Source: Strobilurus pachycystidiatus
Taxonomy: Eukaryota > Basidiomycota > Agaricomycetes > Agaricales > Physalacriaceae
Assembly (NCBI GenBank): GCA_019915135.1
Contig: JAHLMK010000005.1
Coordinates: 2,480,001-2,544,000, forward strand
Reading direction: 5' to 3'
Length of the DNA: 64,000 bases
Each line of letters starts with the position of its first letter. Position 1 is the stretch's first letter. The notes beneath the pieces are model-generated. The model ran no database searches. It worked only from the letters and a program-made list of their open reading frames with translations, and was not told where the DNA came from. Of the stretch, positions 22,414 through 36,216 are shown one piece after another. The position numbers and the translations under genes were made by a program.

Positions 22414-23383
22414 TTACTTGCGATTCTTACCCTTGCCTTCAACGGGCGGCTCGAAATCGACATCCATCCTGTCCCCTCCCTTGTCAAACATCCGCCGTGT
22501 GTTCATCATCAAGTTGTTGATACCACCCGACAAGCTGCTCTTGCTCGCACCGGAATTGGACTCCTTCTCTTTGACCTCCTTGAGCACAGCCTGCACCTGC
22601 TTGTCGTAGCTCTCCGTCCAGTTCTTGTTATTGGACGCTTGCTTGGCGACGTCGGCGATCTTGGTGTCGAGAGTGGCGAGAACGGCAGAGGTGGTGGAAG
22701 CCCAGTCTTCAAGGGCAGTGAGAAGCTCTTCGAGCTTGCCGGGCTCGAGATCGCGGCCCATGGTGTATTCGACCTCGAGCTGGCCCTCCTTCTGGTCGAG
22801 CTTTCCGCGGAGGAGGTCGAGGTAGATGGCATCGATGATGAGGTCCTCTAATTCTCGCACGGAGGGCATGTCAAGGGCAGTGAGGAGTTCGGAGTAGGGA
22901 AGGATCTAGAGTCATTGTTAAGCGCCAGTGCTGGGGTGGAAAGATGGTGGCGCGTACGCGTTTCTCGGCGGCCATGGAGACGATAGACAGGTGCTTGAGT
23001 TTTATCGTTTGAGCATGATTGAGCGGAGGCAAGACATCCTTATGTTCTGAAAGATGTATTGGTCGAGATGTCGCGGCTGTAGATGCGTGAGTACGCACGA
23101 AGGTAGTCTTGATAAGTCTTGTAAGAGAAGAGTTGCAACAGTGAGAAGAACTTGTCGTGAGTTTCGCTCTTTCCGAGCTGAAGACAGAGTCAGTAATGGT
23201 TGCGATTGAATTCGAGGAGCGCACCTCTTGGATGTTGGGCAGAGCAAGTAATTCAGCAAAGACAAAGAGGCCTGGTGCGGATGTGGCGTCCTGAATCAAC
23301 TTGGCGGCAGCGGCGCCTTTGGCAGACTTGCTCATGAGCAGGAAAGGCTCCAGCTTCGCCGCGAAATTGGTGCCCAAATCCAT
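22414..23383 (-). CDS. CSN7: COP9 signalosome subunit 7, 272 aa
   Basis: Four exons (23225-23383, 23099-23177, 22958-23046, 22414-22905) join in frame to 272 residues, close to the usual family length. The PCI domain spans about residues 5-165: helical part AAAAKLIQDATSAPGLFVFAELLALPNI, LGKSETHDKFFSLLQLFSYKTYQDYL, then the winged helix QTIKLKHLSIVSMAAEKRILPYSELL and VRELEDLIIDAIYLDLLRGKLDQ. A C-terminal helix (ASTTSAVLATLDTKIADVAKQ) and a basic tail (EGKGKNRK) follow. The COP9 signalosome removes NEDD8 from cullins and so controls SCF ligases, which fits a genome rich in F-box adaptors. Divergent to DED1, with only 148 bp between the start codons. Confidence 0.9.
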
Positions 23384-23531
23384 TGTGCTGGTCGTAAGCG
23401 GAAATGGTGAAACCCTAGCCCGGGGTTCCGGCTGTGGAGCAGCACATGACCTGTGACTTGGTCAGCATCGCTTTTTTCTTTTCATCGCCAGGATTCCCTT
23501 TCCTTCCTACCATCATCATCCCCAACATAAT
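23384..23531. promoter_or_regulatory. Short shared divergent promoter of CSN7 and DED1
   Basis: 148 bp between two outward start codons. It holds AAACCCTAG at 23410-23418 next to CCCGGGG, a telo-box-like element. Transcription of both housekeeping genes must start from here. Confidence 0.6.
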
Positions 23532-25567
<2,036 letters not shown>

Positions 25568-26305
25568 TCGCTCAGCCATCCACACCACCACTGCCGACGA
25601 CGACTACCAAACCGCCAAATCCTATCACTCGCCCTAGAAAATAAAACCCGAAACCCCATAACGCCCTCTTATGCTCTATATGCTCAACGAACGACACCAG
25701 ACACCATACGCTATCTCTACTTTGCATCGACATCAAAAAAACCCGTATTCGTACCCGTATGTCTTCCCCACTAATTCCAACGGACACGGTATATCGGTAG
25801 ACAACCAGCCACCTTTACAGGCTTATACCCCCGCATTTCAACTGATATACCCACATCGCAGACGGTTTTTTTACATTAGAACTGATAGAGTAGAGACTAT
25901 GGAAGGGTGTTTGACTTTGTACACATGTATCGTTTGTCGTTTTCGTTTATTCGTTCCGTTCTGTTCGTTACCTACCATGTTTCACCTTACTCTAGGATTT
26001 GATAGTCGTCGCTTCACTAGCTGTTGTACGGTGTGGCGAATATACTGTATAATCAATTTGACTTGGCAGGAATCTTACGAAACCGCTGGATTTACGCTAT
26101 CGTCCGTGCGCACTGTGTGGCGTATCATTCTTTGGCTTGTTGACAATCTGATTATGCGATTTCCAGAACCAACAACGTGGAGGTCAATGTGAATGATTCG
26201 TCAACTCTCCTTCAATCAACCACAACACTGGCGTGGACTGGGAACATCTACCGTCGTAACTTTGGAATAATTAGAAAACGTCTCGCAAGAATTATTGGAA
26301 TAACG
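25568..26305. other. 3' flank of DED1, no gene seen
   Basis: Pyrimidine/A-rich sequence, probably a long DED1 3' UTR and the end of the convergent hydrolase gene. Plus-strand open frame 25671-26192 has no family features. Confidence 0.4.
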
Positions 26306-27562
26306 TCAGGTATCCGTGTCTGCGCAAGAATCATCATCATCCAAAAAACTGAATAGGAGAGCATCAGAGAACACTTCTATAGTCAACGATGTGCGATTTA
26401 CCGTTGCTATAGCGGCAGAGCTCTCAATCATGCCCTGGTCACTATGCGCCACACCGTCAACGAAATCAACCGTCTGAGACGACGGCATTCCACCATTCAT
26501 TCCTTGCAGCATTGCAACAAAGTTCTGTCCACGGGCGAGGTGATCCGCGCCTTGGACTGACGCCTGGCAGCGAGAGTCGCCCACTTCGTGGTCCAACAAA
26601 CCGAAAGCGTAATGAACAGCTCGATCTCGGTATCGTTCGACAAGGCCATCCCGACCCAAAGAATTTGCGTCACCGGAGACATGGGCGGGGAAGGTACCGT
26701 TCAGACCGTACTTGTAATCATCAACACCGTCGCATGTGGCGTTTTGGATAGGTCTATCGGAGACTAACCAGGCGAAAGAGGCGGGATTGGCGACCCAGAA
26801 TTGCAGACCGGCGGTGGAGTCGGGACGAAGGAGGGCGTAGCGCTGTACAAATTGCCCGCCAGCCGAGTGTCCGGCGAGCACGACGGTCTGAAGATTTGGG
26901 AAGGTCGATCGGTCCATGTAAAATGCTACCAAATCGTCGAGGACCTCAAAGCTGCTGAAGCCGGATATGGAGCTTGGTGCGACATTATTATGCCCACTCA
27001 TCCAACCATCTGATCCGTAAAGTAGCTGATCATCGTTAGCTGCACCAGCTGCAAGATCGTCTTCGTCGAACCAACACGGCGACATGATGGACACCTCGTC
27101 CGGATTCTTGTTGGAAAGGAGAAGTGCATTGCTGACAAACACCCAAGCTATACGCAGCTTGTCATCACCAGTTTTCAGCGAAGGGGGAAGATGCATACAA
27201 TCCCAGCAATCCCTCTCTTGCCCGGAATTGATTATTACAGCGCGTGTTATTGACGTCTTGTCTTGGTTGGAGGAGAGATAGAGCGCCTGTAATGAATATG
27301 AGTGAGAAAAACGACTGAGGGTTGGCATGCCTACGATGGCTGCGCCGCTTCCAAGACTCCAATCAGGATACGCCATCGCGCCTTGGAGATTGGGGAGTGA
27401 CTGCCAACCGGCAGCAGAGCTACCACTAACATGCGGGACGTTCTGGAGTCCGCTTCGCAAAGAATTGGAGCTTGTTAGACGGGCTGTGGAGGAAGAAAGA
27501 AGGAATGAAGAGATAGCAAGAATGGATGTGGCTTGTACAAGAAGGGACGAGGAAAGGAACAT
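26306..27562 (-). CDS. Secreted alpha/beta hydrolase, about 418 aa
   Basis: Single exon. The start at 27562 (MFLSSSLLVQATSILAISSF) is preferred over the longer frame beginning at 27661 because it gives a clean signal peptide. The nucleophile elbow is GHSAGG within LQTVVLAGHSAGGQFVQRYALL, with upstream SFEVLDDLVAFYMD. Likely Asp and His partners lie in the C-terminal half (for example VDGVAHSDQGMIES). Sites for N-glycosylation and paired Cys residues fit an extracellular enzyme. Related agaricomycete proteins are annotated only as alpha/beta hydrolases; the substrate is unknown. Convergent to DED1. Confidence 0.8.
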   Translation of the reverse strand: MFLSSSLLVQATSILAISSFLLSSSTARLTSSNSLRSGLQNVPHVSGSSAAGWQSLPNLQGAMAYPDWSLGSGAAIVGMPTLSRFSHSYSLQALYLSSNQDKTSITRAVIINSGQERDCWDCMHLPPSLKTGDDKLRIAWVFVSNALLLSNKNPDEVSIMSPCWFDEDDLAAGAANDDQLLYGSDGWMSGHNNVAPSSISGFSSFEVLDDLVAFYMDRSTFPNLQTVVLAGHSAGGQFVQRYALLRPDSTAGLQFWVANPASFAWLVSDRPIQNATCDGVDDYKYGLNGTFPAHVSGDANSLGRDGLVERYRDRAVHYAFGLLDHEVGDSRCQASVQGADHLARGQNFVAMLQGMNGGMPSSQTVDFVDGVAHSDQGMIESSAAIATVNRTSLTIEVFSDALLFSFLDDDDSCADTDT

Positions 27563-29155
27563 GATTCGGGTTGGACATACGTTTTGACAGGAAGGTTTTA
27601 TACCAACCACAATCAGCCTTCGTGTTGTTGAAGCACAGAGCCGGAGGGAACACAGGGACACGATTATTAGAGAACGAGGTCATGGGCCTTTGAAGAGGGC
27701 ATATCGGTCCATTTTTTCGCAGTTTTCCCGTACTGTATTCCCACGTTCCCCGGTAATACTACGTCCCGACGTACTCTAAACAGTCCTTTCTTTCGGAGCA
27801 CAGAGCCGGACGAGCAAGGACTTTTCAGAGTACATCGGAACGTAGTACGGGGCACGAGGGAATGAGGTACGGCAATAACCGGATATCAGGGGACGTAGTT
27901 TCAACACGTCTTTGAGTAGTTCACAGACATGCGGTTATACCCACTGACGATTTGATGGTCGACGTCGTGCCTAGATCGTCCAAAGCGTGTAACTTACGAC
28001 ACAACGACCATACGGCGGATCGTCAGGCCAAACAAAATCTCTCTCTTATACCAAGGCACACGAGCTTAACGAGGAGCCTAGTGTATGCATCCATGAAAAT
28101 CCCTAAATGTTGTTTTAGATAAGGTGCATTGCTTGGATATGTACGGACCATTGACGACGTTTCAGCGCCGCTGCGCCGCTGCAGGCCGTGAGGCAGATTA
28201 CCTGACTTGTTATGGTTGAGCGCTCGAAGGGTGATAATGTCAAAGCTGATGATGCCAGTGTGACGGATAGCCTTCGTGAATTATAAGTCCAGGCGGAGTT
28301 TTCATTGTGCGGTACTTTGTGGCCATGGCACGGCGACATCAAAGTCATCTGGAACATGCCAGCTCAAAGTAGCACAACCGTTGAATTGTGGGGAGCGCTA
28401 TACCTGCTTTTAGTCTCTGGTGATCGTGCTAGTGAAGTGCTGCTTGATTTTCGTAGCCTGCGCAGCCCGTCTTTCAAGTTGATCTGGGAGGTTGAGAGAG
28501 AAACGTGGTTGTGGCTGTGTCGCCTGTTGACGCCTTCGTTCGGACGAGCTGATCGTCTCTCACAGGTGGACGTACGCGTCGTGAGCGATGCCTTCGAAGA
28601 TGAGTCCTACTTGGACAGCGTCCCCTTCTCCTCGTCACCCGGTGCCACCTCGTCCGAATCCTTTGCAGCAAGATGATACCACACCACCGCACCCTAGCCC
28701 ACGACCGCCACAACCAAGATTCTTACAAAGCCGCCAATGAAGCAAAGACGATAAGATAGGAAGCCGACATGCCCGCGTACTACAGCGCGATGCAATGATA
28801 CGATACAAGCTTTTCTACTTATCTCATCAGGGTGCCTAGGCGCATAACTCCACCGTTCCTCAACTTCGCATAGAGGCTCACGCCGAGGTCGTATTTGTGA
28901 TCAGATCTCGCTGTACCTAGGTGCCAACTTGAACTCTCATACGCAAGGCGCTCTACTCTTCGGCGACAAAAGTGACTCGCGTTGTTGGAATCGACGCCAC
29001 TAGCTCGACATCTGACTGAATTCAGAAATGTATTGGACTACCCTCACAATGCTCGTATATTATCACTTGAAACTTCATTGATCTCAATCAATGAACATCA
29101 TGTTCATAATTTTGTTAGCCTGCTTAAGACTACAGTAGTATTCGCCGCACTGCAT
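27563..29155. other. 1.6 kb without a recognised gene
   Basis: Contains the hydrolase promoter and short frames on both strands. Plus frame 28305-28676 (FKLIWEVERETWLWLCRLL) is open but unassigned. GCGCCGCT is repeated in tandem near 28168. No RNA gene or mobile element identified. Confidence 0.35.
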
Positions 29156-31248
29156 TCAACGAGGAGTAGTAGCCCACATATAAATCGGCTTTTCGAAAAA
29201 GCCGGGAGGATACATCGCCATTTGACAGGCTTCCCTAGAGTCCATCATTCTAATGTGGACATCCTTGATATGCCTTCTGAGTGCAGTAAAGTCCTGCGTT
29301 TCCTGGACCTCAGCCTGGTTGGGTAGGTTGGATGTGTTTGGCGGTGGCGGATTGACGGCACCAGGATGTAGAGGGACTGCCACCACTACAGGCACCTGTG
29401 GTGCCAATGGGCCGACAGGAATAGGCAGCGGTGGGGGAGGATGTACATGTACAGGCCCATGCCCCCAACCAAGCGGGGAAGTGGAGCGCGAAGAGCCCGA
29501 GTAACTTCTCGCTCTTCGACTACGTCGTGAGTATTTCACCACCTCCAGCCTCGTGACCGGTGCACCACGTCTCTTCCGCTCCTCTGCCCATGCACTGATG
29601 AAGAACGCCGGTATCTCCGTTTCGTCCTCAACGGCTAGATTACATAGGTGGCGACAGAGAAGATCCTCCCCGTCATTCGGGAAGAGGAAGTTGAGCAGAG
29701 GCCGTATCGTTTGTTGGCGATTCGGGTTGTATGCGCCGGGAGCCTTCAGAGCGGCGTTAATCTCCAGGTACCTCAACTCCTTCATCGCAGAGAACACCGC
29801 CTTCCAAGGCAAAGTCCCCACCGGCACTGGTGGGCCACCGAACGGGGATGTACTAGGTGGAAGGAACGCATCCTGGACGAAGAAGGTGTGGACCTTGGAT
29901 ATCGGGAATGTCTCTGTTATCGTCTCCATTTGCCGGGGTTGGAAGTGGCCAAACGTGTACATGATGCTCCCAACGAAAGCGACGATAGTCTCTGTATGCC
30001 CGCGACGCCGCCCAAGCTCCGAGGTGCGAGCGAAGCGCCACTCTCTGATCTGAGCGAGACTAGGGAGATTGCTCTGGTCGATGGGGAGAAGGGCGGATAT
30101 GACAGAGCCACCATCCCATTGATCGAGAAGCGGGTTTCCCCAAAAGTACAAATGTGTCGAGTCGGGAAGTGTCAAGTGCTCGAGCAGACGGCGGACGTGG
30201 GTAACTTCGTGCAGCTCTCCCCATGCTAGCTCTCTCAGGTGGGGAAGATGGACCATGCGATCTGGAGGTGGACCTTGAACATCGTCCTGAGTCGGGCCAG
30301 CATCGGACATCGCGATTTCTTCCAGGCCCGGACTACACTCCAGGAAATCAAGAAAGTCGCTCGTAGAAGGCCGACTTCCAAGTTCCTGGATAAGCAGGCA
30401 CAGATGCGTAAGATTGGTGAAGTATCCTTTGGGCCATGATGTGTAGTACGACAGAGTCAACCGCCGGAGATGCGGCATGCACCCATCGAAGATAGGCGGT
30501 ATTATGGGACTGGAAGCGAACATTTTCTTCAAAGAGATCGTCAGACTCTCCAGTTGGGGAGCCGGATTCGACAACCTTTGAAAGGTCTCCGTAGCACCGC
30601 CGTCATAATATCCTTCTGCCAAATGAAGTTCCTTTATTCGATGAATATGGGGGGCAATCATATCTATGTCAGGCAGCAGGAAGGAGTCTGCGCCGCCCGT
30701 AAGTCCCATGTACACCTTGATGGGCACATTTCGCGAACGTCGCAGGAACATCTGCGGCTGGAACGAATTATGGATATCAGACCATAGAATGGGGTTGGAC
30801 GCCATAATGCCACGCCAATGACGGCAGACATTCGCTAGATCGAAGCAATGTGACCCAGGTGGGGAACGGGTGTCCATTCCGCCTCCGGGGCGCGGCAGGA
30901 AGCTTGGGATGGGATCTGTGCATCCCATGAATATCGTCGCCAGAAGTTCGGAGGGAAGGCGGTTGACTGGTTGTCGGGCGTTCATCATTCCGTGCAACAC
31001 AGCCATCAGGGTTTGCAAGCGCGTCTCCATCCGGATAACCTTAAAACATCCGAACTAAACATTGCGCCACGCCAGGAGACATAGGACTCTCACCTGTGAG
31101 AGACTATATTTGGACGCTCTGGAGCTAATAAGCCATTTCCGAGATCCCATAGGAAAACAACGCACTTTGTTTGTACTCTTGACATCAGCGCATCTATGAG
31201 CTGCTGCGTCGTTAACTCGGCGCCGTCAATTGTACCACGATGGGACAT
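29156..31248 (-). CDS. F-box protein, about 660 aa
   Basis: A large 3' exon begins near 31037 and two 5' exons can be placed upstream: MSHRGTIDGAELTTQQLIDA from 31248, then a small exon (SRASKYSLSQ) that joins VIRMETRLQTLMAVLH. This gives a helical N-terminus directly before the F-box-like motif VNRLPSELLATIFMGC ... LANVCRHWRGIMASNPILWSDI, the usual arrangement of agaricomycete F-box-like proteins. If only the large exon is used, the start is 31030. LRR-like text follows (LESLTISLKKM, LRRLTLSYYTSW, FTNLTHLCLLIQEL, LRELAWGELHEV). The C-terminus is Arg/Ser- then Pro-rich (PPPPLPIPVGPLAP). Likely SCF adaptor, substrate unknown. Confidence 0.83.
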
Positions 31249-31592
31249 GTTTGCTCGAGCTTTGATGCAGTTCTGAGCAGTCCAGGCAAGGGACGATATT
31301 GCTAGACAATGAACTCTGAAGCGCGCTCGTGGTGGTTAGAGGACAACCTGTATATAGCGGTGCTGCCGCAACCGGCCCATCAAAGTCCCGAGTAAGAGGC
31401 AGTCATCTGTCATGACTGGTATACCGTATACTTGGACTCAGATTGCTAACACTCCAATTTATATCTAGCCTCGTTGCATCGATAGCAGAGGCACCGATGA
31501 CAGAGGCACGGTGTAGGCGACTATTGTCCACTGAAGAAACGCGAGAGGCGACGCGAGGAAGGGGTATAGATTCCAAGGAAGGACAGAATAGA
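31249..31592. other. Intergenic, no gene seen
   Basis: Between the F-box start and the SEC72 3' end. Nothing recognised. Confidence 0.35.
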
Positions 31593-32392
31593 TTATGAGG
31601 CAATGGCTTTTGCAGCCAAGGAGGTTTCTATCGACCTAAGTTTCTCGACATCCGTTCTGAGTTCCAATAATTCCTGGTAGAATGTGAGGACACAGTTTCT
31701 CTTAAGACAAATGAACGCACCTTGTTATCCTTCTCGAACGACAACCCGGCGTCAATGGCTTCTAACGCTTCCCCGAACTGTTTGAGCCCTCTGAGCGCCT
31801 TTCCCTTCCTCAAATATCCCTTCGGCCAATTCCGCCTGATATCCACCACAGCGTCCGCGTCCGCCAGAGCTGAAATATAGTCATGGCAGCCAGCGAAGGA
31901 TGCGGACCTGTTCGACAGAATTGTCGACAACTCCTCGCGTAACAAAGTGTTCGTCTCCCAGGGTGCACGCTGCAAGGCCACGTTGGCGGCCACCGTGTAG
32001 CGTATCACCGCCTGCTCGTACTGCTGCAGCTTGAAGTTCTGGTTCCCCTCCTCCTTGATCTTGTTCGCGGCCACCGACAGGTTCTTGTTCACGATGTTCC
32101 CCGGCGGCGGAACGATGATGTTGGGATTTTGGGTAAGAATAGTGGCAAGCTGGTTCGTGCGGCGGAAATCAACGCTGCAGTCTGAGCATAGGGCGAGGTT
32201 ATGGGGCGAGCAGAGGAGCGTGGAGCCCTCGAGGGTCAGGTCGACCGGGACAAATTGGGCGTCGATCAGCGCCTGGAGGGCGGGATCCGGCGGGGCTATC
32301 TGGCGCTGTTGCTGCTGTTGCTGTGGCGGTGGCTGGGGTCCATGCGAGTGAGAATGGCTCTCGCCAGGAGCATGGGTGTGTGAATGCGACAT
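31593..32392 (-). CDS. SEC72: Sec72-like subunit of the ER translocation complex, 250 aa
   Basis: Two exons: 31721-32392 and 31593-31673. Start MSHSHTHAPGESHSHSHGPQ at 32392 gives the His/Ser-rich then Gln-rich N-terminus typical of basidiomycete homologues; the longer frame to 32452 lacks support. Next come ALQALIDAQFVPVDLTL, CSPHNLALCSDCSVDFRRTNQL and NPNIIVPPPGNIV (cytosolic N-domain), then a TPR domain at residues about 110-225: IKEEGNQNFKLQQYEQAVIR, LREELSTILSNRSASFAGCHDYISALADADAVV and WPKGYLRKGKALRGLKQFGEALEAI. The last exon adds ELLELRTDVEKL. Sec72 sits with Sec62/Sec63/Sec71 at the Sec61 channel and docks Hsp70 chaperones for post-translational import. Confidence 0.88.
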
Positions 32393-34287
32393 CAAAGTAG
32401 ACGGCAAAGATGGAAAGAGGCCACGTACCGATCGCCTGCCTATTTCGGACACGCGTCTTGGACACGTATTATCCGTTTTCCGTTTCTTTTCAATTATTCC
32501 ACAACAGAGAAGTCATATATCAGTAACACAGGCAGGATACAGCTATTTTTCCGGTCACGACAGGCTTATCCGGCCAGTACGCCCGATGGACATCGCTGGC
32601 GGAGCATTCAGATGAAATTTACAGTACCGTAACCACAGCTTCAAGTTACAAAACGGAGATGATGTCCGGTATGTAGTCGCGCTGTAACCAGCGCTTACAT
32701 TATGCCCTATGTGTAGCAAGGGGGGAGTGTTCCCGAGCGTCCCAGGATACCAATCTAGCTCTTGTATCACTGTGGCGCCGTCAGAAGCATGGATCCTTGT
32801 GGCGTCTACGTCCTAGAGAATTAGCATCACGATCCGCAAGCTTCAGCGACGATTGTTCTCACGATACGGAGGACGGAGAATGCGAACACTTCGGCGGTTC
32901 AGAATGTGGCGTGTCAACAGTGAAATCGCTGTCGACGTCGAATGCTGTGAATCTACATCTCCTTACCTCGTGGTGCACCGTGACTACTAGCCTAATCGCT
33001 AGATCACTTGTCCTCCATTTTATCGGTATATATCTATCTTCTACCATCTTCTCCGCGGAATCCAACTCCTTTCGACGAGATGGTCAGCATTGTTCTCGAG
33101 CACCGCCCGGCAATGTGAATAAATACCTTTTGAGAACACCCCTCATTACGTGCACCACTCTGAGTCGTTCTGAGTCGTTCAACGAAACCACATCCGGCTT
33201 TCTTGGACATTTCATTGTTACCGTCCAACACCGAATACATAATGACGGCGTGCCCCCGACATTTCCAGCGGCTCCGAAGGTAAGAAGGACTTCATCTCGG
33301 GCTCTAAGATATACAGCGATTCTGGAAAGGACCACATAGGAAAGTCGCAACTTGAAGGACTTTTGCAGATTATGAAAACCATTGCCCTGAGCCCTCCTTA
33401 CGCGACTACGGATGGCGCGCGACTAGGCGAGGGGGGTGATCGCAGCTGTCAGCGACGCAAGGCAAGTGACAAGCAGACATGGATTGACGCGATAAACTTA
33501 TGCTGCGTGGAGGGCTGGCTCGCCGTAGAATTATACAGATGCACGAGCTCCGGCACGCTGATCAACCTGAGCACACACCAATCGGCTCCCTCATACTCTC
33601 CCACCTGCCTGTCAAATCTCAACAGCCAGAGCGCCGTATGCTGATCGAAGAAGAGATCAGCAGTCTTGGGAATTTGGGCGGCGATGGAAAGGTGGATGAG
33701 ACCGTCCAGGGCATCTCACGACTCCTCAGTGGGAGGGCGTGAGGTAACGGAGAAGGGAATGCTGTTGATACGATCTTGTATACGAACTTGAAGTTTCTGC
33801 ATTGTGATGGCCGAGAGCAAGTGAGATCTGGGTGCCATTGCCGTACCCGGCAAAAGAAACTGAGTTGGATGTCGTCACTTGGCCCACGCTTCCTTTCAAC
33901 TCATCATGGCCACGATCTCAAACTGGTACCGTCTTGCCTGGAGTGGACACCATCATAGTACGGCACCATCTATGGATCGCAGTCTCGTATGCCGTCCTGC
34001 TGTTTGATGCCCGCTAGTACTTATCACACTGCAGGCAACTTTTTGGTCCCCAATCAACAATCAACCGAACGAAAGAAGCTACTTGCAACGCATCTTCGAG
34101 TCTTTCTTTGGCCATCTCTGACGTCCATGCGTAACCGATCTAGTCTGGTCCGAACTTAGTGGAGTCATGGGAAGAACGAACATCGCGAACTTATTATAAC
34201 CTTCAACTTCCAGGGCATCGTTCACTACTGCTCTCGTATATATACCTCCGCCCTTCATTGCATTACTTCGCCAGATATTCCGCCACC
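32393..34287. other. 1.9 kb without a recognised gene
   Basis: Several mid-size open frames (plus 32797-33339 and 33363-33742, minus 33084-33350) lack family features and give no splice chain. A 10-bp unit TGAGTCGTTC is repeated at about 33160-33180. The last 60 bp form the promoter of the next gene, with TATATATA near 34237 and GCCACC directly before its ATG. Confidence 0.35.
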
Positions 34288-35608
34288 ATGCAGCTGGACT
34301 CTACGCCCTTCATCTTCGACTCTCCAGTCGACAACGGCCCAAGAGGTCTGAAGATGACGGCAAAGCGATACACCGTTGCCTCAGGTTCATCTCACGACAA
34401 TGAGCGGAATCACTCTGCTACTCGCCCATTGTCTAGGATCTCGTCAGTCTCTCCTTCCCTTCTATCGAAACATTAGTTGATGAGCACTCAATCAGACAAA
34501 GAACAATGGGAGCCATCCTTGGAACGAGTATTCATGATACAGCAGTCAAAGGGCGAATGCCATCGAATCCGAGAAGCATGGGCGTTCGACTGGCAGAATC
34601 ACGGCGACGCTGGGGTGCTCAACCAATCTGCTCTCAAGCACAGACCGAAGGCGTGTGTATGCCCAGTCTACCATCTCCCATATTTGAATCTTACCTATGC
34701 GAAAGCCATATACCAGTGGGCCCAAGCCGTATCCGCGTTCGTACGCTCCCCTCGGATGGCGGGCCATCGCATCGTTCCCATAGGCCACTCAGCAGGCGCC
34801 GGAGCCATGTAAGTCGCGCCCGAGGGCCGAGTCTGTCAATTAGACTGTCAGCACCCGGGACTCACCAAGTCTTTCCACAGGATGCTTACCACGCGCGACA
34901 TCCCGCTCCCCGAGCTCCCGTATGCCGCCCTCATTCTGATTGAGCCTACGATGATACCAGAAGAGTTGTTTTACGCGCACTTTGACGACAGGATGGCGAC
35001 GATGGAGGTGATGGTCGGTGCGACGTCGCTCCGCCGCGATACGTGGACGTCCCGCCAGGAGGCCCTCAACTGGTTCCGCAGGAAGTTCCCATGGAAGACG
35101 TGGGACCCCAGAGCGGTGCGTCTCTTCGTCGTGAGTCCGTCCATCCATCCTTAGCGTGTAGTCTAATAATGCACCGCGTGCTAATACTTATTGGACTTAG
35201 GAGCACGGTCTGCAAGACTCTCACCACGGGGTGAAGCTCAAGTGTGATCGGAAGCAAGAAGCGATATCGTATCCGGATGTTGATGGACACTTTGAGGCAA
35301 CGACGGAGCTGGGCCGGGTGTGCCATGCCCTGCCCATCCATGTGATATGGGGAGCGTCGAATGATCTCGTGTAAGTGCTACTCTGCTGGCGTCCAGACTT
35401 CCTAACGCCACACATGTTGCACAGGCCGGATTACTTCCGTGACTCCCTCAGCGATGTCTCACAAGGCCGGTATGTCGCGTCGGTGAAGATGGTGAATGGC
35501 GCGGGTCATATGGTAGTGCAGGAGAAGCCGGATGCGCTAGCTCACTTGATATGCGAGTCGCTGGACAGCATCAATCCCGCGAATGTCCCGCTAAGATCAC
35601 GGCTGTAA
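34288..35608 (+). pseudogene. Alpha/beta hydrolase gene with a one-base frameshift in exon 1
   Basis: Start MQLDSTPFIFDSPVDNGPRG and MTAKRYTVASGSSHDNER are in frame 1. The homologous continuation (ITLLLAHCLGSHKEQWEP) lies in frame 2 from about 34409: one extra A in CGGAATCAC shifts the frame, and there is no room for an intron. After that the exons join well: KEQWEPSLERVF, EAWAFDWQNHGDAGVLN, GHRIVPIGHSAGAGAM (nucleophile elbow), MLTTRDIPLPELPYAALILIEPT, FPWKTWDPRAVRLFVEHGL, YPDVDGHFEATTELGRVCHA, GAGHMVVQEKPDALAHLICE and stop at 35608. The family is common in agaricomycetes (cytosolic, substrate unknown). Apart from this base the gene looks intact, so a sequencing error is as likely as a recent mutation. 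Confidence 0.7.
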
Positions 35609-35900
35609 CCAGAGTCTGATAGCGGCTATGAACGGTCTTGTACTAGGCATAATGGCTTGTGAATAAGTAAGCAAAGTGTAGTATGTACCACTATGTATCG
35701 ATCAATAATGTATAATTGCCAAACCTTAGGTTTTGGCTAGTCTCGTTAACCAGAATTTGTGAGGTGTAAGAAGACAGTCGTTCTTACCACTACAAAGTCT
35801 GGATTTTGTTGATGGGGTTCACTGATAGTTGCCTATTTGAAATTCACGGCAAGTCGGCAAGAATCTCACAAGACTTTCGACGACTCGGTCGAAAGACAAG
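35609..35900. other. 3' flank of the hydrolase gene
   Basis: AT-rich, no gene seen. It leads into the inverted repeat. Confidence 0.3.
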
Positions 35901-36216
35901 TGCCAGCCGATTAAGAAACGATGGGCCACATCGACTCGTGATGATGTTGTTGGCGGGGTTGAAAGTTCGGATCGAGCCGTGCGGCTTGAATAAAAATAGC
36001 TCATACACCACTTCGTCCCAACGTCCACCTGGACCAAACCTGTACCGTCTATTGTTTCAGAGAAAAGACCATGGTCCTCATCTACTTCGTTGAGAATCCT
36101 TGCCCATTGCTCACCATTCCGCCTCATCCGGCAGGACGGCTCGATCAAAAGTTTCAACCCCGCCAACAGCATCACGACAAGTCGATGTGGCCCATCGTTT
36201 CTTAATCGGCTGGCAT
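35901..36216. repeat. Fold-back inverted repeat with 80-bp arms
   Basis: Left arm 35901-35980 and right arm 36137-36216 are near-perfect reverse complements: both contain TGCCAGCCGATTAAGAAACG, ATGGGCCACATCGACT and TTGGCGGGGTTGAAA, with a few mismatches and small indels. The spacer is about 155 bp. The transcript would form a long hairpin. No transposase and no clear target-site duplication is seen; it may be a MITE-like element or two inverted copies of a gene fragment. Confidence 0.75.

Noticed and set aside
27297..27334. Possible intron inside the secreted hydrolase (GTAGGC...TTACAG)
   Set aside because: 38 nt long and its removal breaks the frame; the unspliced ORF is open throughout.
26306..27661. 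Longer N-terminus of the secreted hydrolase (start 27661)
   Set aside because: The extra 33 residues are Arg/Cys-rich and would hide the signal peptide that begins at 27562.
31037..31248. F-box gene start at 31030 as the only option
   Set aside because: Two upstream exons with good splice sites supply an N-terminal helix in frame, so the longer model is preferred.
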